A program made the translations under genes and the position numbers. From assembly GCF_947486615.1 (NCBI RefSeq), contig NZ_CANKUD010000001.1:641331-705330 (forward strand): a stretch of 64,000 nucleotides of DNA, written 5' to 3'. Below the pieces are notes generated by a model. That model worked only from the letters and a program-made list of their open reading frames with translations. It had not been told where the DNA came from and searched no databases. Origin of the DNA: an uncultured Modestobacter sp. (GTDB taxonomy: Bacteria; Actinomycetota; Actinomycetes; Mycobacteriales; Geodermatophilaceae). This document shows positions 28,722-41,465 of the stretch, in pieces; the first letter of the stretch is position 1, and each line of letters begins with the position of its first letter.

Positions 28722-30049
28722 CAGCCGACCTCGACCGGCTGCTCGTCGAGCTCCGGCAGCGCACCCAGCCGACGCTCGATCGAGGTCATCAGCCGGTCCT
28801 GCAGCTCGGGGATCCCGATGTGCTGGACGACGTCGGCGAAGAACCCGCGGACGACCAGGCGCCGCGCGGTCTCGGCGTCGATGCCACGCGAGCAGAGGTA
28901 GAACAGCTGCTCGTCGTCGAACCGGCCGGTGGCGCTGGCATGCCCGGCACCGACGATCTCGCCGGTCTCGATCTCCAGGTTGGGCACCGAGTCCGCCCGC
29001 GCCCCGTCGGTGAGGACCAGGTTGCGGTTGAGCTCGTAGGTGTCGGTGCCGGTGGCCGCCGGGCGGATCCGCACGTCGCCGACCCACACGCTGTGTGCCT
29101 GCTCGCCCTGCAGCGCGCCCTTGTAGACGACGTTGCTGCGGCAGTTGGGCGTGCCGTGGTCGACCCAGAGCCGGTGCTCCTGGTGCTGGGTCTCGTCGGC
29201 GAAGTACAGGCCGTACAGGTCGACCGAGCCGCCGGGGCCGGCGTACTGCACGTTGCTGACCAGCCGGACGAGGTCGCCGCCCAGGGTGACCACGACCTGC
29301 TTGAGGGTGGCGTCCCGGCCGACGACGGCGTCGAACTGCCCGCCGTGCACCGCACCGGGGGCCCACTCCTGCACCGAGACGACGGTCAGCTGCGCGCCGT
29401 CGCCGAGCAGGAAGGCGACCCCGCCGGAGTACTTGGCCAGTCCGCTGTGGTCCAGCACGACCGTGGCCTGGGCGAACTGCCCGACCTCGATGACGAGCTG
29501 ACCCCAGACGACGTCCTCGCCGCCGGTGCCGGACAGGCCCAGCCGCACCGGGCGGTCCAGCACGGCGTCCTTGGCGATCCGGACGACGGTGGCGTTCCCG
29601 CTGTGCTGGCGGGTGAGCGCGGCGAGCCGGTCGACCGGCTCGGGCAGACCCTTGAGCAGCGGGTCGTCGGCCGGCACGGAGGACAGCTCGACGCCCTCGG
29701 GCAGGTCTGTGTCCCACTGCAGGGACGCCTCCGACGGGGCGCCGTCCAGCAGCGCGCGCACGCGGCGCATCGGGGTGAAGCGCCACTCCTCCTCCCGGCC
29801 GGTGGGCCGGGGGAAGGCGTCGGGGTCGACCGAGGTGAACCGCTCGGCCGGCGATCCGGTCGGGGCCGGCCCGCCGTGCGAGTGCGACCCCGGGGGGACG
29901 TCGCCGGCGGTGCCGGTGCCGGCCGCCGGGGTGGTCGGCGGCCCGGCCTGGGCGCCCACGCCGGGGGCAAAGAGCTCCCCGGCGAGGGTGGCCGACTCCG
30001 TGGTCAGGGTGGTCTGGTCGTCAGTACCGGTGTTCTGTGGAGCCGACAT
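28721..30049 (-). CDS. sufD: SufD, Fe-S assembly scaffold subunit
   Basis: A 442-residue SufBD-family protein, partner of SufB. The C-terminal helical block GAGHASATGRFDDEQLFYLCSRGIDAETARRLVVRGFF is characteristic, after a long beta-helix core. The N-terminal ~70 residues are Gly/Pro/Thr/His-rich and probably disordered. ATG at 30049 overlaps the sufB stop (TGATG), and its own stop overlaps the ferredoxin start. Confidence 0.95.
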   Translation of the reverse strand: MSAPQNTGTDDQTTLTTESATLAGELFAPGVGAQAGPPTTPAAGTGTAGDVPPGSHSHGGPAPTGSPAERFTSVDPDAFPRPTGREEEWRFTPMRRVRALLDGAPSEASLQWDTDLPEGVELSSVPADDPLLKGLPEPVDRLAALTRQHSGNATVVRIAKDAVLDRPVRLGLSGTGGEDVVWGQLVIEVGQFAQATVVLDHSGLAKYSGGVAFLLGDGAQLTVVSVQEWAPGAVHGGQFDAVVGRDATLKQVVVTLGGDLVRLVSNVQYAGPGGSVDLYGLYFADETQHQEHRLWVDHGTPNCRSNVVYKGALQGEQAHSVWVGDVRIRPAATGTDTYELNRNLVLTDGARADSVPNLEIETGEIVGAGHASATGRFDDEQLFYLCSRGIDAETARRLVVRGFFADVVQHIGIPELQDRLMTSIERRLGALPELDEQPVEVG

Positions 30050-31488
30050 CAGCCGACGGCACCTTCCATCTGCAGCTCGATCAGGCGGTTGAGCTCGAGG
30101 GCGTACTCCATCGGCAGCTCCCGGGCGATCGGCTCGACGAAGCCGCGCACGACCATCGCCATCGCCTCGTCCTCGGAGAGCCCACGGCTCATCAGGTAGA
30201 ACAGCTGGTCGTCGCTGACCCGGGAGACGGTGGCCTCGTGGCCCATCGCGACGTCGTCCTCGCGGACGTCGACGTAGGGGTAGGTGTCCGACCGGCTGAT
30301 CGTGTCGACCAGCAGCGCGTCGCACTTCACCGTCGACTTGGAGCCGTAGGCGCCCTCGTCGACCTGCACCAGCCCGCGGTAGGAGGTGCGGCCACCGCCC
30401 CGGGCCACCGACTTCGACACGATGGTCGAGGAGGTGTGCGGCGCGGCGTGCACCATCTTGGCGCCGGCGTCCTGGTGCTGGCCCTCGCCGGCGAAGGCGA
30501 TGGACATGACCTCGCCCTTGGCGTGCTCACCGGTCATCCACACGGCCGGGTACTTCATCGTCACCTTGGAGCCGATGTTGCCGTCGACCCACTCCATGGT
30601 CGCGCCCTCGTGGGCCACGGCCCGCTTGGTGACCAGGTTGTAGACGTTGTTCGACCAGTTCTGGATGGTCGTGTACCGGCAACGCGCGTTCTTCTTCACG
30701 ATGATCTCGACGACCGCGGAGTGCAGCGAGTCGGTCTTGTAGATCGGCGCGGTGCAGCCCTCGACGTAGTGCACGTAGGCGCCCTCGTCGATGATCATGA
30801 GGGTCCGCTCGAACTGGCCCATGTTCTCGGTGTTGATCCGGAAGTAGGCCTGCAGCGGGATCTCGACCTGGACGTTCTTGGGCACGTAGATGAACGAGCC
30901 ACCCGACCACACGGCCGTGTTCAGCGCGGCGAACTTGTTGTCACCGGAGGGGATGACCGAACCGAAGTACTCGCGGAACAGGTCCGGGTGCTCGCGCAGC
31001 GCCGTGTCGGTGTCCAGGAACAGGACGCCCTGCTCCTCGAGGTCCTCACGGATCTTGTGGTAGACGACCTCGGACTCGTACTGGGCCGCGACACCGGAGA
31101 CCAGCCGCTGCTTCTCCGCCTCCGGGATGCCCAGCTTGTCGTAGGTGTTCTTGATGTCGTCGGGCAGCTCGTCCCAGGTGGTGGCCTGGGCCTCGGTGGA
31201 CCGGACGAAGTACTTGATGTTCTGGAAGTCGATCCCGGAGAGGTCCGAGCCCCAGTCGGGCATCGGCTTCTTGCCGAAGATCTTCAGCGCCTTGAGCCGG
31301 CGCTCGAGCATCCACTCGGGCTCGTTCTTGCGGCGCGAGATGTCTCGGACGACGTCCTCGTTGATGCCACGGGTGGCGGAGGCACCGGCGACGTCGGCGT
31401 CGGCCCAGCCGTACTTGTAGCGGCCGAGCGCATCGATCGTCTCGTCCTGCGTCATCGGCGCGCTGGGCACCGGCTGCGTGGTGGTCAT
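30049..31488 (-). CDS. sufB: SufB, Fe-S assembly scaffold subunit
   Basis: A 479-residue protein, the main scaffold on which clusters form. Signature parts include [63 protein letters not shown] and [22 protein letters not shown]. Length and sequence are ordinary for SufB, and no intein is present although SufB is a frequent intein host in mycobacteria. ATG at 31488 overlaps the sufR stop (ATGA), so the whole operon from sufR is translationally linked. Confidence 0.98.
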   Translation of the reverse strand: MTTTQPVPSAPMTQDETIDALGRYKYGWADADVAGASATRGINEDVVRDISRRKNEPEWMLERRLKALKIFGKKPMPDWGSDLSGIDFQNIKYFVRSTEAQATTWDELPDDIKNTYDKLGIPEAEKQRLVSGVAAQYESEVVYHKIREDLEEQGVLFLDTDTALREHPDLFREYFGSVIPSGDNKFAALNTAVWSGGSFIYVPKNVQVEIPLQAYFRINTENMGQFERTLMIIDEGAYVHYVEGCTAPIYKTDSLHSAVVEIIVKKNARCRYTTIQNWSNNVYNLVTKRAVAHEGATMEWVDGNIGSKVTMKYPAVWMTGEHAKGEVMSIAFAGEGQHQDAGAKMVHAAPHTSSTIVSKSVARGGGRTSYRGLVQVDEGAYGSKSTVKCDALLVDTISRSDTYPYVDVREDDVAMGHEATVSRVSDDQLFYLMSRGLSEDEAMAMVVRGFVEPIARELPMEYALELNRLIELQMEGAVG

Positions 31489-32345
31489 GCGGGGGTCCTC
31501 TCCCGGTCGATCGAGGGGGTGCTGCGAGTGCTGGCGTCGGTGGCCGGAGCCGGGACGCGATCAGCAGGTACAGGGTGTGGCAGGTCGGCTTTGTTCCCGC
31601 CGCCGTGGGCCGAGACCCGACCCGGTGCGCGCTGCGCCGGGACGAGCTGGGCCGGTATGTGGGTGGTGCAGATCCCGTCGCCGTGGGCGATGGTGGCCAG
31701 TCGCTGCACGTGGGTGCCGACCAGCCGGCTGATCACCGCCGTCTCAGCCTCGCACAGCTGCGGGAACTCGGCGGCGACGTGGGCCACCGGGCAGTGGTGC
31801 TGGCAGAGCTGACCGCCGCTGCCGCTCCCCGGGCCGGCCAGCGACATCGCCATCGCGGCGTAGCCCTCGGTGGTCAGCGCGGCGGCGACCACCTGAGCGC
31901 GGTCGACGGGCTCCGGCGACGCGGCCTGCGCCTGCGCCACGGCGCTGGAGCACCGCTCCTCCAGCCCGGACAGCTGCCGCTCGGCCACGGCCCGGACGGC
32001 GTCGGGGCCCCCGTGCTCGGCCACGAAGCGGAGCGCGGTGAGCGCCAGGTCGTCGTAGGCGTGCGGAAAGGCCGACCGGCCGGCGTCGGTGAGGGCGAAC
32101 CGGCGCGCGGGCCGGCCCCTCCCCCGCTGCCCACCGGGGGCCTCGCGCTCGGTGACCCGCCCGGCGGCCACCAGTCCGTCGAGGTGGCGACGCACCGCAG
32201 CGGGCGAGACGCCCAGCCGGGCCGCCAACTCGGCGGCGGACTGCGGGCCGTGCTCCAGCAGCAGCGCGCTCACCCGGACCCGGGTGCGACCGTCCTCGGC
32301 CGGCACACCGGCGGGGACGGCGGCCCGGGCCGCGGCGGTTTCCAC
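31485..32345 (-). CDS. sufR: SufR, Fe-S-sensing repressor of the suf operon
   Basis: A 286-residue DeoR/ArsR-like winged-helix regulator. The HTH is at about 35-62 ([23 protein letters not shown]). The C-terminal cluster site has Cys181, Cys185, Cys198 and Cys226, and the C-x3-C-x12-C-x27-C spacing matches mycobacterial SufR as I recall it. When loaded with [4Fe-4S] it represses suf; loss of the cluster releases it. The GTG at 32345 has no ribosome site, and a 15-bp palindrome starts at this codon, so the message may be leaderless. A 60-residue Pro/Arg-rich C-terminal tail is unusual and ends in the sufB overlap. Confidence 0.9.
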   Translation of the reverse strand: METAAARAAVPAGVPAEDGRTRVRVSALLLEHGPQSAAELAARLGVSPAAVRRHLDGLVAAGRVTEREAPGGQRGRGRPARRFALTDAGRSAFPHAYDDLALTALRFVAEHGGPDAVRAVAERQLSGLEERCSSAVAQAQAASPEPVDRAQVVAAALTTEGYAAMAMSLAGPGSGSGGQLCQHHCPVAHVAAEFPQLCEAETAVISRLVGTHVQRLATIAHGDGICTTHIPAQLVPAQRAPGRVSAHGGGNKADLPHPVPADRVPAPATDASTRSTPSIDRERTPA

Positions 32346-32357
32346 AACACGATTGTG
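32343..32357. promoter_or_regulatory. Candidate SufR operator overlapping the sufR start codon
   Basis: CACAA-N5-TTGTG, a perfect inverted repeat, covers the GTG start codon itself (32343-32345). SufR proteins are reported to bind similar CAAC/GTTG- or ACAC/TGTG-type inverted repeats upstream of suf. Its position would let SufR block transcription starting at or near the start codon. Confidence 0.55.
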
Positions 32358-32364
32358 TGCTTAA

Positions 32365-32410
32365 TCGAGGAGCCCGCAAGCAAGGCGGACCTTACTTGCG
32401 GGCTCCCCGA
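32365..32410. terminator. Stem-loop downstream of the Clp gene
   Basis: TCGAGGAGCCCGCAAG pairs with its partner at 32395-32410 over 16 bp with one A-C mismatch and a 14-nt loop. It lies 19 nt past the Clp ATPase stop and just upstream of the sufR control region, so it insulates suf from Clp transcription. Confidence 0.65.
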
Positions 32411-32428
32411 GCACTCCCGAGAGCGACG

Positions 32429-34981
<2,553 letters not shown>

Positions 34982-35149
34982 GTCTGCAAAGACCTCTCGT
35001 CGGAACGGGTCGGCGCTGACCTACCCACCGCGGACGCCATGCATCGCGGAACGGGTCGTCGATCCGTCGCGCTGCGCGTGTCGGGCGGTGCCGCCGGCCG
35101 GGTGAGCGGGCTCTCTGCTCGAACCGGGGGGCGGGGGCGCCGCGGTAAG

Positions 35150-35155
35150 TAGCAT
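35150..35155 (+). promoter_or_regulatory. Probable -10 element (leaderless) of ctaA
   Basis: TAGCAT, then CCGAGGG and the GTG at 35163. The 7-nt spacing and lack of a properly spaced ribosome site favour a leaderless transcript. Confidence 0.45.
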
Positions 35156-35162
35156 CCGAGGG

Positions 35163-36098
35163 GTGTCGGTTCTTCCCGCGTCGTTCCGCTCTCGGATGAA
35201 CCCGTCCGTGGTCTCCCGGATCGCCCTGGCCAACGTCATCGCCAACGGCGTGATCGTGGTGACCGGCGGCGCGGTCCGGCTCACCGGCTCGGGGCTGGGC
35301 TGCCCGACCTGGCCGGAGTGCACCGACGGCAGCATCCGCCCGACGGCCGAGCTCGCCGGGCACGGGCTGATCGAGTTCGGCAACCGGCTGCTGACGTTCG
35401 TCCTCGTCCTGGTGGCGTTCGCGACCGTCGTGGCGGTCTTCGCCTCGGTGCGCCGGGACCTGCGCCGGCTGGCCGTGCTGAGCCTGCTGGGCATCCCCGC
35501 GCAGGCGCTGCTCGGCGGGGTCACCGTGCTGACCGGGCTGAACCCGTGGACCGTGGCCGCGCACTTCCTGGTCTCCTCGGTGCTGGTCGCCATCGCCACC
35601 ACCCTGTGGCTGCGCTCCCGCGAGCCGGGAGTCGGGCAGCTGCTGGTGCGCCGCCCCTTCGCGCTGCTGGTCACCGGGGTGGCGGCCACCGTCGCCGTCG
35701 TCCAGGTGATCGGCACGGTGGTCACCGGCAGCGGGCCGCACAGCGGTGACCCGGAGGCCGGCCGCACCGGCCTGGACCCGGAGCTGATGAGCCAGCTGCA
35801 CGCCGACGCGGTCTTCCTGCTGATCGGGCTGACCATCGCGCTGCTGGTCGGGCTGCACGCCACCGACTCCCCCGGCCGGGTGCGCCGCGCCGCCCGCGAC
35901 CTGCTGGTCGTCGAGCTGGCCCAGGGCGTCATCGGGTACGTGCAGTACTTCACCGACCTGCCCGCGCTCCTGGTGCTGCTGCACATGGCCGGCGCCGTGC
36001 TGATCGTCGTCTACACCGCCCGGCTGGTCTGGTCGGTCCGCGGCCCGTCGTCCGACGTACCGGTCGACGCCCCGCTGACGAGCGCCGCCACCGTCTGA
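35163..36098 (+). CDS. ctaA: Heme A synthase (COX15/CtaA family)
   Basis: A 311-residue membrane protein with eight helices that oxidises heme O to heme A for cytochrome c oxidase. Visible are the extracellular Cys pair Cys47/Cys53 (GLGCPTWPECTDG), and heme-ligand His/Glu residues in AGHGLIEFGNR, TVAAHFLVSS, QLHADAVF and LLHMAGAV, the last marking the duplicated four-helix bundle. GTG start at 35163; an ATG at 35196 is an alternative that would shorten only the cytoplasmic N-terminus. The partner ctaB lies 0.6 kb away on the other strand. Confidence 0.92.
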   Translation: MSVLPASFRSRMNPSVVSRIALANVIANGVIVVTGGAVRLTGSGLGCPTWPECTDGSIRPTAELAGHGLIEFGNRLLTFVLVLVAFATVVAVFASVRRDLRRLAVLSLLGIPAQALLGGVTVLTGLNPWTVAAHFLVSSVLVAIATTLWLRSREPGVGQLLVRRPFALLVTGVAATVAVVQVIGTVVTGSGPHSGDPEAGRTGLDPELMSQLHADAVFLLIGLTIALLVGLHATDSPGRVRRAARDLLVVELAQGVIGYVQYFTDLPALLVLLHMAGAVLIVVYTARLVWSVRGPSSDVPVDAPLTSAATV

Positions 36099-36117
36099 GG
36101 CGCGCCCCCGCGGCCGA

Positions 36118-36164
36118 GTGCGCGGAGGGGTGGCGCCGACCCCCGCAGCCCCCGGTCCGCGCAC
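36118..36164. terminator. Possible stem-loop between ctaA and the DUF6188 gene
   Basis: GTGCGCGGA (36118-36126) and TCCGCGCAC (36156-36164) are exact complements around a 29-nt GC-rich loop. It lies 19 nt after the ctaA stop, in a convergent intergenic region of 186 bp that otherwise shows nothing. Confidence 0.4.
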
Positions 36165-36284
36165 GCCGTCGCCATCCGCTGCCGCCGTCCCGCCCGGCAG
36201 GGCGATGTGCGTCCGTGGCGGGATCCGGCCCGGGAACCCGCCCTCGACGAACATCGCCCCCACCTCGCCGTCGTCGTGGGGCGG

Positions 36285-36677
36285 CTACGAGTGCCAGACG
36301 TCCAGGCCTCCGCCGGGTCCGCAGACGACGAGGCCGACATCGGACCCGGTGACCTGCCATGCCTCGTGGTCCGGGTCGGGACCGCAACGCAGGGTCGTCC
36401 CACCGATGGTGAGCCCCAACGCCCCATCGTCACCGACGGCAACGGCGACGACATCGCCGTTGAGCAGGGGCACGAGCAACGCCAGGCCCTCGAGCTCGTG
36501 CGCAAGCACCGGCTCGCCCGGGGCGGAGGCCACCGTGATCGGGGCCTCGAAGGTGACCGTGACGGCGCCGGAGAAGCGGAGCTGGGCGTCGTGGGGGCCG
36601 ACACACAGCTGACTCAGCGACCGCCCCACCAGCGGTTGCACCTGCGCGCTCGCCGAGCGTCCGCCGTCCGCCGTCAC
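36285..36677 (-). CDS. DUF6188-family protein
   Basis: A 130-residue protein with LVGRSLSQLCVGPHDAQLRFSGAVTVTFEAPITV in its first half, the recognisable core of the DUF6188 family of small actinobacterial proteins, and a beta-rich C-terminal part ending GPGGGLDVWHS. Function unknown. It has no signal peptide or membrane segment. GTG start at 36677, about 37 nt downstream of the ctaB stop on the same strand, so it may be co-transcribed with ctaB. Confidence 0.7.
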   Translation of the reverse strand: MTADGGRSASAQVQPLVGRSLSQLCVGPHDAQLRFSGAVTVTFEAPITVASAPGEPVLAHELEGLALLVPLLNGDVVAVAVGDDGALGLTIGGTTLRCGPDPDHEAWQVTGSDVGLVVCGPGGGLDVWHS

Positions 36678-36714
36678 GGGCTCACCGTCCCCCGCCGACG
36701 GTGGGGGTCCCGCA

Positions 36715-37638
36715 TCAGACGAGGACGTCGACGACCAGGGCGATGGACAGCAGGGTCATGTAGGTGATCGACACCGAGAACAGCTTCATCGGCCGGTCGG
36801 GCACGCCCGCCTTGATCCGCCGCAGCCAGGCGTGCGACTCCGCCACGTACCAGGCACCCAGGCCCAGGGTGGCGGCGCCGGTGACCCACCCCAGCCCGGG
36901 GGTGACCGGGGCCATCAGCAGTGACACGCCGAGCGTGCCCCAGGCCCAGGCGACGGACTGGCGACCGACGCTGACCGGGCCGGCGACCACCGAGAGCATG
37001 GGCACCCCGGCCCGGAAGTAGTCGAAGCGGAACCGGCTGGCCAGCGCCCAGAAGTGCGGCATCTGCCAGCAGAAGACGATGCCGAAGAACACCAGCGCCG
37101 GCCAGTCCAGCGACCCGGTGACCGCGGCCCAGCCGATCAGCACCGGCGCCGCGCCCGGCAGCCCGCCGAACACGGTGTTGTGGTGGGTCCGGCGCTTGAG
37201 CACCATCGTGTAGAAGACCGAGTAGGCCAGCACCGCGGCAGCGGTGAGCGCCGTGGCCAGCGGCGTGGTGAACAGGCCGAGCAGCACCAGCGCGACCCAG
37301 GCCAGCAGCACGCCGAACACCAGCGCGTTGCGCGGCCGGATCACCCCGCTGGGGATCGGCCGGTCGCGGGTGCGCGACATCAGCCGGTCGATGTCCCGGT
37401 CGTACCAGCAGTTGATCGTGTTGGCGGCGCCGGCGGCGAGCATGCCGCCGACGAGCGTGGCCAGGACCAGGCCGGTGCCCGGCCAACCGCCGGCCGCCAG
37501 CATCATCGCCGGCAGCGTGGTGACCAGCAGCAGCTCGACGAGCTTGGGCTTGGTCAGCGAGACGTAGGCGCCCACCGTCGCACGGGCCGATCTCGTCGGC
37601 CGGGGCCGGCCGACGGCGCGGTCGGCGATCGCCGTCAC
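36715..37638 (-). CDS. ctaB: Protoheme IX farnesyltransferase (heme O synthase)
   Basis: A polytopic UbiA-family prenyltransferase that adds farnesyl to heme B, giving heme O for CtaA. Both Asp-rich motifs are present: NTINCWYDRDIDRLMSRTRDRPIPSG, and YTMVLKRRTHHNTVFGGLPGAAPVLIGW as the second family signature. Nine hydrophobic segments. The GTG at 37638 gives 307 residues, the usual family length beginning near the conserved VGAYVSLTKPKLVELLLVTT. An in-frame GTG at 37719 would add 27 Arg/Pro-rich residues and is also possible, since neither start has a good ribosome site. Divergent from tkt. Confidence 0.92.
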   Translation of the reverse strand: MTAIADRAVGRPRPTRSARATVGAYVSLTKPKLVELLLVTTLPAMMLAAGGWPGTGLVLATLVGGMLAAGAANTINCWYDRDIDRLMSRTRDRPIPSGVIRPRNALVFGVLLAWVALVLLGLFTTPLATALTAAAVLAYSVFYTMVLKRRTHHNTVFGGLPGAAPVLIGWAAVTGSLDWPALVFFGIVFCWQMPHFWALASRFRFDYFRAGVPMLSVVAGPVSVGRQSVAWAWGTLGVSLLMAPVTPGLGWVTGAATLGLGAWYVAESHAWLRRIKAGVPDRPMKLFSVSITYMTLLSIALVVDVLV

Positions 37639-37958
37639 CGGGGGCCCAGGAGCGCGGCGTCGCGCGGGCAGCAGGGCACCACGAGGTCCTTCTCGCCGGA
37701 GGATGGGTTGCCGGACCACTGTAGCCCGGCATCCCGCGGGGAATGGCTCGGCACCACTAGGGTTTGATCACGTTGACTCTGCGCGTGATGCGGGTAGGGC
37801 GGACGTCGAGGACGACGGCGCGCCCACGCTCACGACCTCCGACCGCGCCGACCGGGGCGGCCGTGGTGTGCACCGTCGTCCGCCCGGGGTGGATCGACCC
37901 CCTGGCCCCCCGGGCGGGTCCGACACCGATCTATCCCCGAGGGAGCTCCGAGCGCCAC
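37639..37958. other. ctaB-tkt divergent control region
   Basis: About 320 bp without a convincing gene. TTGACT (37773-37778) and TAGGGC (37795-37800), 16 bp apart, could form a tkt promoter with a leader of about 155 nt. The tkt frame is open back to 37764, but that part is not conserved-looking. The alternative ctaB start lies at 37719. I see no riboswitch fold that I recognise. Confidence 0.35.
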
Positions 37959-40190
37959 ATGACCAGCGACAACGGAACCAAGAGCACCGCCGCCGAGGCC
38001 CCGGCCGAGGCCGCCTCCGACAGCGCCACCGGCTCGCCCCGCCAGCCCACGCCGACCCTCCCCGAGAGCTTCGGCGACCTGGACCGCGCGGCCATCGACA
38101 CCGCCCGCGTGCTGGCCATGGACGCCGTCCAGAAGGTCGGCAACGGCCACCCGGGCACCGCGATGAGCATGGCGCCGGTCGCCTACCTGCTCTTCCAGAA
38201 GTGGCTCGAGCACGACCCGAGCGACCCCAACTGGGCCGCTCGTGACCGCTTCGTGCTCTCCATGGGGCACTCCAGCCTCACCCTGTACGTCCAGCTCTAC
38301 CTGGCCGGTTACGGCCTGGAGCTCGACGACCTCAAGTCGCTGCGCACCTGGGGCTCGAAGACCCCGGGTCACCCCGAGGTCGGCCACACCGCCGGCGTCG
38401 AGACCACCACCGGCCCGCTGGGCCAGGGCGTCGGCAACGCGGTCGGCATGGCGATGGCCGCCCGCCGCGAGCGCGGCATGCTCGACCCCGAGGCCGCCGA
38501 GGGCGAGAGCCTGTTCGACCACACCATCTGGGCCTTCGCCTCCGACGGCGACCTGGAGGAGGGCGTCAGCGGCGAGGCCTCCTCGCTGGCCGGCACCCAG
38601 CAGCTGGGCAACCTCGTGCTGGTCTACGACGACAACAAGATCTCCATCGAGGACGACACCACCGTCGCCTTCACCGAGGACGTCGGCGCGCGCTACGCCG
38701 CCTACGGCTGGCACGTGCAGCACGTCGACGACGGTGAGGACCTCGCCGCCGTGGACGCCGCCTTCGCCGCCGCCAAGGCCGAGACGAACCGCCCCTCGAT
38801 CATCGTGCTGCGCACGGTCATCGGCTGGCCCTCGCCGAACAAGCAGAACACCGGCGCCGTGCACGGCTCCGCGCTCGGCGAGGACGAGGTCAAGGCCACC
38901 AAGCAGATCCTCGGCTTCGACCCGGAGCAGACCTTCGAGGTGCGCCCCGAGGTCATCGAGCACACCCGCAAGGCCGTCACCCGCGGCCAGGAGGCGCACC
39001 GCGCCTGGCAGTCGCGGTTCGAGGCGTGGCAGCAGGCCAACCCCGAGGGCGCGGCGCTGCTGGAGCGGATGAGCACCCGCACCCTCCCCGAGGGCTGGGC
39101 GGAGAAGCTGCCGACCTGGGACGCCGACCCCAAGGGCGTCGCCACCCGCAAGGCCTCCGGTGAGGTGCTGGCCGCCCTCTACCCCGAGCTGCCCGAGCTG
39201 TGGGGCGGCTCGGCCGACCTGGCCGAGAGCAACAACACCGCGGTCAAGGGCGAGCCCTCGTTCCTGCCGGCGAACCGCCAGACCAAGATGTGGAGCGGTG
39301 GCCCCTTCGGCCGCACGTTGCACTTCGGCGTCCGTGAGCACGCCATGGGCGCGGTCATGAACGGCATCGCGCTGCACGGCGGCACCCGGGTCTACGGCGG
39401 CACGTTCCTCACCTTCTCCGACTACATGCGCGGTGCGGTGCGACTGGCCGCCCTCATGCAGCTGCCGGTGACCTACGTGTGGACGCACGACTCCATCGGC
39501 CTGGGCGAGGACGGCCCGACCCACCAGCCGATCGAGCACTACGCCGCGCTGCGCGCCATCCCGGGTCTGGACTTCGTCCGCCCGGCCGACGCCAACGAGA
39601 CCGCCGTCGCCTGGCGGACGATCCTGGAGAACAACGACCGGCCGGCCGGCCTGGCGCTGTCCCGGCAGAACCTGCCGGTGTTCGACCGCACCGAGTTCGC
39701 CTCCGCCGAGGGCGTCGCCAAGGGCGGCTACGTGCTGGCCGAGGCGTCCAACGGCTCTCCCGAGGTCGTGCTCATGGGCACCGGCTCGGAGGTGCAGATC
39801 GCCGTGGCCGCCCGCGAGCAGCTCGAAGCGGCCGGCGTGCCCACCCGCGTCGTGTCCCTGCCCTGCTGGGAGTGGTTCGCCGAGCAGGACGAGGCCTACC
39901 GCCTCCAGGTGCTGCCGCCCTCGGTCAAGGCGCGGGTCAGCGTCGAGGCCGGGGTGCCGATGGGCTGGCGCGAGTTCGTCGGTGACGCGGGCCGGATCGT
40001 CGGCCTCAACCACTACGGCGCCAGCGCTTCGTACTCGAAGCTGTACGAGGAGTTCGGCCTGACCGCGGAGGCCGTCGTGGCCGCCGCCCGCGAGAGCATC
40101 GACGCCGCCGCCAACGGGGCCACTCCCCCGTCGGGTGCCGGCGTCTCCCGCGGCGGGGTCTACGGCTCCGACGCCACCGCCGACCACTGA
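37959..40190 (+). CDS. tkt: Transketolase
   Basis: A 743-residue thiamine-diphosphate enzyme of the pentose-phosphate pathway. N-terminal TPP/substrate residues appear in [31 protein letters not shown] and [12 protein letters not shown]; the C-terminal domain has [19 protein letters not shown] and [18 protein letters not shown] low-complexity N-terminal extension of about 30 residues precedes the fold. ATG at 37959 with GGGAG 13 nt upstream. First gene of the tkt-tal-zwf-opcA-pgl cluster. Repeat copy B lies in the 95-bp gap before tal. Confidence 0.97.
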   Translation: MTSDNGTKSTAAEAPAEAASDSATGSPRQPTPTLPESFGDLDRAAIDTARVLAMDAVQKVGNGHPGTAMSMAPVAYLLFQKWLEHDPSDPNWAARDRFVLSMGHSSLTLYVQLYLAGYGLELDDLKSLRTWGSKTPGHPEVGHTAGVETTTGPLGQGVGNAVGMAMAARRERGMLDPEAAEGESLFDHTIWAFASDGDLEEGVSGEASSLAGTQQLGNLVLVYDDNKISIEDDTTVAFTEDVGARYAAYGWHVQHVDDGEDLAAVDAAFAAAKAETNRPSIIVLRTVIGWPSPNKQNTGAVHGSALGEDEVKATKQILGFDPEQTFEVRPEVIEHTRKAVTRGQEAHRAWQSRFEAWQQANPEGAALLERMSTRTLPEGWAEKLPTWDADPKGVATRKASGEVLAALYPELPELWGGSADLAESNNTAVKGEPSFLPANRQTKMWSGGPFGRTLHFGVREHAMGAVMNGIALHGGTRVYGGTFLTFSDYMRGAVRLAALMQLPVTYVWTHDSIGLGEDGPTHQPIEHYAALRAIPGLDFVRPADANETAVAWRTILENNDRPAGLALSRQNLPVFDRTEFASAEGVAKGGYVLAEASNGSPEVVLMGTGSEVQIAVAAREQLEAAGVPTRVVSLPCWEWFAEQDEAYRLQVLPPSVKARVSVEAGVPMGWREFVGDAGRIVGLNHYGASASYSKLYEEFGLTAEAVVAAARESIDAAANGATPPSGAGVSRGGVYGSDATADH

Positions 40191-40197
40191 GGAAGGA

Positions 40198-40248
40198 CCC
40201 CGGTGCCCCCCACTCCTCGCACGCTCGGGGCGGGCCCCTGCACCGGGG
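40198..40248. repeat. Intergenic stem-core element, copy B
   Basis: Stem CCCCGGTGC (40198-40206) and exact complement GCACCGGGG (40240-40248) around a 33-nt core with CACTCCTCGC, GCTCGG and GCGGGCCCCT. It starts 7 nt after the tkt stop, preceded by GAAGGACC. Confidence 0.75.
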
Positions 40249-40285
40249 CCACCAGGCGAACCGTCTTTCTAGGAAGGAACTGACC

Positions 40286-41392
40286 ATGGCCCAGAACGAG
40301 AACCTGGCACAGCTGTCGAAGGCGGGGGTCGCCGTCTGGCTCGACGACCTCTCCCGCGACCGGATCCGCAGCGGCAACCTGCAGCAGCTGGTCGACGAGC
40401 AGAGCGTCGTCGGCGTCACCACCAACCCGAGCATCTTCGCCGCGGCGATCAGCGGGTCCAAGTCCTACGACGACCAGCTGCACGCCATGGCGGTGCGCAA
40501 GGTGAGCGTCGAGGAGGCGCTGCGCACCATCACCGCCGCCGACGTCCGGGACGCCTGCGACCTGCTCGCGCCGGTCGCCGAGCGGACCGGCCGCGACGGC
40601 CGCGTGTCGCTGGAGGTGGCCCCGGGCCTGGCCCGCGACACCGACGCGACCGCCGCCGAGGCCGCCCACCTGTGGTGGCTGGTCGACCGGCCGAACCTGT
40701 TCATCAAGATCCCGGCCACCGTCGAGGGCCTGCCCGCGATCACCGAGACGATCGCGGCGGGCATCAGCGTGAACGTGACGCTGATCTTCAGCCTCGAGCG
40801 CTACCGCGCCGTCATGGAGGCCTACGTCGCGGGCCTGGAGAAGCGGCTGGCCGAGGACCCGAACGCCTCCTTCGAGGGCATCGAGTCCGTGGCGTCGTTC
40901 TTCGTGTCCCGGGTGGACAGCGAGATCGACAAGCGCCTGGACGCCGCCGGCGCGGACGCCTCGCTCAAGGGCAAGGCCGGTGTGGCGAACGCCCAGCTGG
41001 CCTACCAGGCCTACGAGGAGGTCTTCTCCTCCGACCGCTGGAAGGCGCTGGAGGCCAAGGGCGCCAGCAAGCAGCGCGCGCTGTGGGCCTCGACCGGGGT
41101 CAAGAACCCGGAGTACTCCGACACCCTCTACCTGTCCGAGCTCATCGCCCCGGACACGGTGAACACGATGCCGGAGAAGACCATGCAGGCCTACGCCGAC
41201 CACGGCCAGGCCGGCACTCCGGTGCAGTCGGCCTACGCCGACGCCGAGAAGGTCATGCAGGCGGTCACCGACGCCGGTGTCGACCTCGACGACGTCTTCC
41301 GCGTCCTGGAGGACGAGGCCGTGCAGAAGTTCGTCGACGCCTGGGACGAGCTGACCGCGTCGGTGCAGGAGCAGCTGCAGGACAAGGCGTGA
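40286..41392 (+). CDS. tal: Transaldolase
   Basis: A 368-residue TIM-barrel enzyme transferring a dihydroxyacetone unit between sugar phosphates. The Schiff-base lysine is Lys141 in [29 protein letters not shown] and GVTTNPSIF mark the N-terminal strand region of the actinobacterial/cyanobacterial transaldolase type. ATG at 40286 with AGGAAGG at ideal spacing. A strong hairpin follows 6 nt after the stop. Confidence 0.97.
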   Translation: MAQNENLAQLSKAGVAVWLDDLSRDRIRSGNLQQLVDEQSVVGVTTNPSIFAAAISGSKSYDDQLHAMAVRKVSVEEALRTITAADVRDACDLLAPVAERTGRDGRVSLEVAPGLARDTDATAAEAAHLWWLVDRPNLFIKIPATVEGLPAITETIAAGISVNVTLIFSLERYRAVMEAYVAGLEKRLAEDPNASFEGIESVASFFVSRVDSEIDKRLDAAGADASLKGKAGVANAQLAYQAYEEVFSSDRWKALEAKGASKQRALWASTGVKNPEYSDTLYLSELIAPDTVNTMPEKTMQAYADHGQAGTPVQSAYADAEKVMQAVTDAGVDLDDVFRVLEDEAVQKFVDAWDELTASVQEQLQDKA

Positions 41393-41397
41393 CCCCC

Positions 41398-41431
41398 GGG
41401 CCGGGGACGGCGGCGACGCCGTCCCCGGCCC
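41398..41431. terminator. Perfect 15-bp hairpin after tal
   Basis: GGGCCGGGGACGGCG, loop GCGA, and the exact complement. It begins 6 nt past the tal stop inside an otherwise co-oriented gene cluster, so it probably attenuates or processes the tkt-tal message before zwf. Confidence 0.7.
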
Positions 41432-41465
41432 GTGTCGCGGCGCCACCGCACCACCCCTGGACACC

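Noticed and set aside
30049..31488. An intein in SufB
   Set aside because: SufB is a common intein host, but this protein is 479 residues with continuous conserved sequence and no splicing motifs.
34982..35160. CIRCE or HAIR heat-shock operator upstream of the Clp gene
   Set aside because: No matching inverted repeats were found between the Clp gene and ctaA.
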